From positions 1 through 38,287 of the IMG/VR virus record IMGVR_UViG_3300047462_000737: a stretch of 38,287 nucleotides of DNA, one strand, 5' to 3'. Below the pieces are notes generated by a model. That model was given only the letters and a program-made list of their open reading frames with translations. It was not told where the DNA came from and ran no database searches. A program made the position numbers and the translations under genes. Below, one piece after another: positions 37,136-38,287 of the stretch (position 1 is the first letter of the stretch; each line of letters starts with the position of its first letter). The stretch comes from a virus.

Positions 37136-38287
37136 ATGACAAAACAACCAGCGAAGAAAATTCGCGGCGTATATGAACACCCGGCAGATTCAAACATCTG
37201 GTGGGTTCAATGGTTTGATGCCAGCGGCATCCGGCACCGGGAGAAGGCGGGCACAAAGGCCGCCGCCATCAAACTCAAAACAAAACGAACAACGGACAAA
37301 CTAGAAGAACGGAAGATCCCGGCCACTTTGAAGTACAAAGTGGACGTGACTTTCTCCGAACTCTGCGACGATGCTGAAACGGAAGGGAAGGCCGAGAACG
37401 GCGAAAGTGCCTATAAGAACCTTTGCACGATCACGAAGGCACTCAGGCCGGACTTCGGCGACCGGAAGGCGTCATCGATCACATCTGATGAATTAAAGAA
37501 GTGGCTCCGCGCTCAAGACGCAAAGCGGGACTGGGCGGACGGCACGTATAACGGCTACATCACCCAGTTGTGTGTCATCTTCGGCCTCGGAATCAAGCAT
37601 AAGAAGATCAGCGAGAACCCGGCCAAAGAAATCAAACTGCGGACGCTGCATAACGACAAACCCCGCTATCTGTCGCCGGACGAGGCCAATCGTTTTGAGA
37701 CGACGATCAAAGAACTCTTTCCCCAGCACTGGGAGGCGTTCCAGTTCGCCCGTTTCATTGGCTTTAGAGCCTCGGCCCAATTCAATTTGAAATGGACCCA
37801 GGTCGATCTACAACAGCGGAAAATATCCCTGCCGCCGATCCGCCGATCAAAATATAAAAAGTGGCGAGACTTCCCCATGAATTCCATTGTCTACACAATC
37901 ATCTTGGACCGATGGAACCGCACCAGCGATCACCGGGGTTACGTTTTCGCCGAATACCACCAGGGCCCAGAATACCTATCGAAACCCGCTTACTGGTTCC
38001 CGGAGATTGTCGAGGCCGCTGGCGTCGAGGACTTCACTTGGCATTCATTGCGGCATGACTTCATCAGTCAGCTTGTCATGAAGGGCGTGAACCTGAAGAC
38101 CGTCATGGATCTCGCCGGACACGCAAACCTGAAACAAACCGCCAAGTATGCGGCACTGGCCCCGACCACTTTGGCTGAGTCATCGGAATTGTTGACCACT
38201 GCCACCGTAACTGCCCCCACGCCAAACCCCGATCATGTATCGGGTAACGAAGTGCCACCAAAACTGCCACTGGCGGTTTTAGCCTAA
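37136..38287 (+). CDS. int: Tyrosine recombinase / phage integrase
   Basis: 383 aa from the ATG at 37136 (GGAGG about 12 bases upstream); an in-frame GTG at 37094 would add 14 residues. The N-terminal arm-binding part includes KKIRGVYEHPADSNIWWVQW. A core-binding helical domain follows (about 70-165). The catalytic domain has R211 in FIGFRASAQFNLKW, a basic SKYKKW stretch (about 238-243), H303 and R306 in WHSLRHDF, H329 in LAGHANLKQT and the nucleophile Y338, all in canonical order. It joins phage and host attachment sites. The stop codon is the last three bases of the window, so the attachment site and any host tRNA would lie just outside. No attL or attR is seen. Confidence 0.95.
   Translation: MTKQPAKKIRGVYEHPADSNIWWVQWFDASGIRHREKAGTKAAAIKLKTKRTTDKLEERKIPATLKYKVDVTFSELCDDAETEGKAENGESAYKNLCTITKALRPDFGDRKASSITSDELKKWLRAQDAKRDWADGTYNGYITQLCVIFGLGIKHKKISENPAKEIKLRTLHNDKPRYLSPDEANRFETTIKELFPQHWEAFQFARFIGFRASAQFNLKWTQVDLQQRKISLPPIRRSKYKKWRDFPMNSIVYTIILDRWNRTSDHRGYVFAEYHQGPEYLSKPAYWFPEIVEAAGVEDFTWHSLRHDFISQLVMKGVNLKTVMDLAGHANLKQTAKYAALAPTTLAESSELLTTATVTAPTPNPDHVSGNEVPPKLPLAVLA

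Noticed and set aside
1-38287. Circular genome suggested by the edges (integrase stop TAA next to GroES ATG)
   Set aside because: Both edges are exactly gene boundaries, which more likely reflects how the window was cut; no terminal overlap is present.
1-38287. tRNA genes or attL/attR repeats
   Set aside because: No cloverleaf-like sequence or T-loop was seen, and no repeat shared by the two ends was found by eye.

Overview
The window looks like a nearly complete temperate phage (a prophage) of the short-tailed, podovirus type. It begins on the start codon of a GroES-like gene and ends on the last base of a tyrosine integrase gene, so both edges sit on gene boundaries. No attachment-site pair and no recognisable host gene lie inside. 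The sequence is moderately GC-rich. The host cannot be named from the window.

Layout. Positions 1-1350 (+ strand) hold a tight cluster: a GroES-like co-chaperonin, an Acb2/Tad1-like sponge (predicted anti-CBASS/anti-Thoeris), a GH24 endolysin and a small membrane protein. From 1344 to 26769 almost everything is on the - strand. Read in the direction of transcription, this block holds a small HTH-like protein, a collagen-like tail fibre and a second fibre, small and large terminase, two small proteins, portal, scaffold and major capsid protein. Two unknown proteins, a connector candidate, a giant tail nozzle, a small virion protein and a GNAT-like protein follow, and three presumed DNA-ejection proteins end it. 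The order portal-scaffold-capsid-connector-nozzle-GNAT-three internal proteins parallels T7 genes 8 to 16. No tape-measure or tail-tube gene is seen.

Positions 26902-28816 (-) carry a DNA-modification and control block: a Mom-like (XF1762-type) acetyltransferase, a beta-class DNA methyltransferase and a sigma-factor-like protein. A serine recombinase (28983-29621, +) then sits in the opposite orientation with its own promoter and terminator, like a moron. Positions 29688-34754 (-) form the replication module: TOPRIM primase, initiator-like protein, DnaB-like helicase, winged-helix protein and a small unknown. Positions 34838-38287 hold an AP2-domain protein (+), an unknown protein (-), an AT-rich repeat-filled control region, an excisionase-like HTH protein and the integrase (+).

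Three signals go beyond the gene list. (1) A 9-base motif, GGTCCTGAG or a one-base variant, occurs ten times. In seven cases it lies 5 or 6 bases before a start codon, five of them GTG or TTG, on both strands. It behaves like the start-associated sequences known from some mycobacteriophages. (2) Inside the initiator-like gene there are degenerate direct repeats, four back-to-back perfect hairpins and flanking purine/pyrimidine tracts, arranged much like a lambda-type replication origin buried in its initiator gene. (3) Predicted counter-defence functions (Acb2-like sponge, Mom-like modification, methyltransferase) are spread over the genome.
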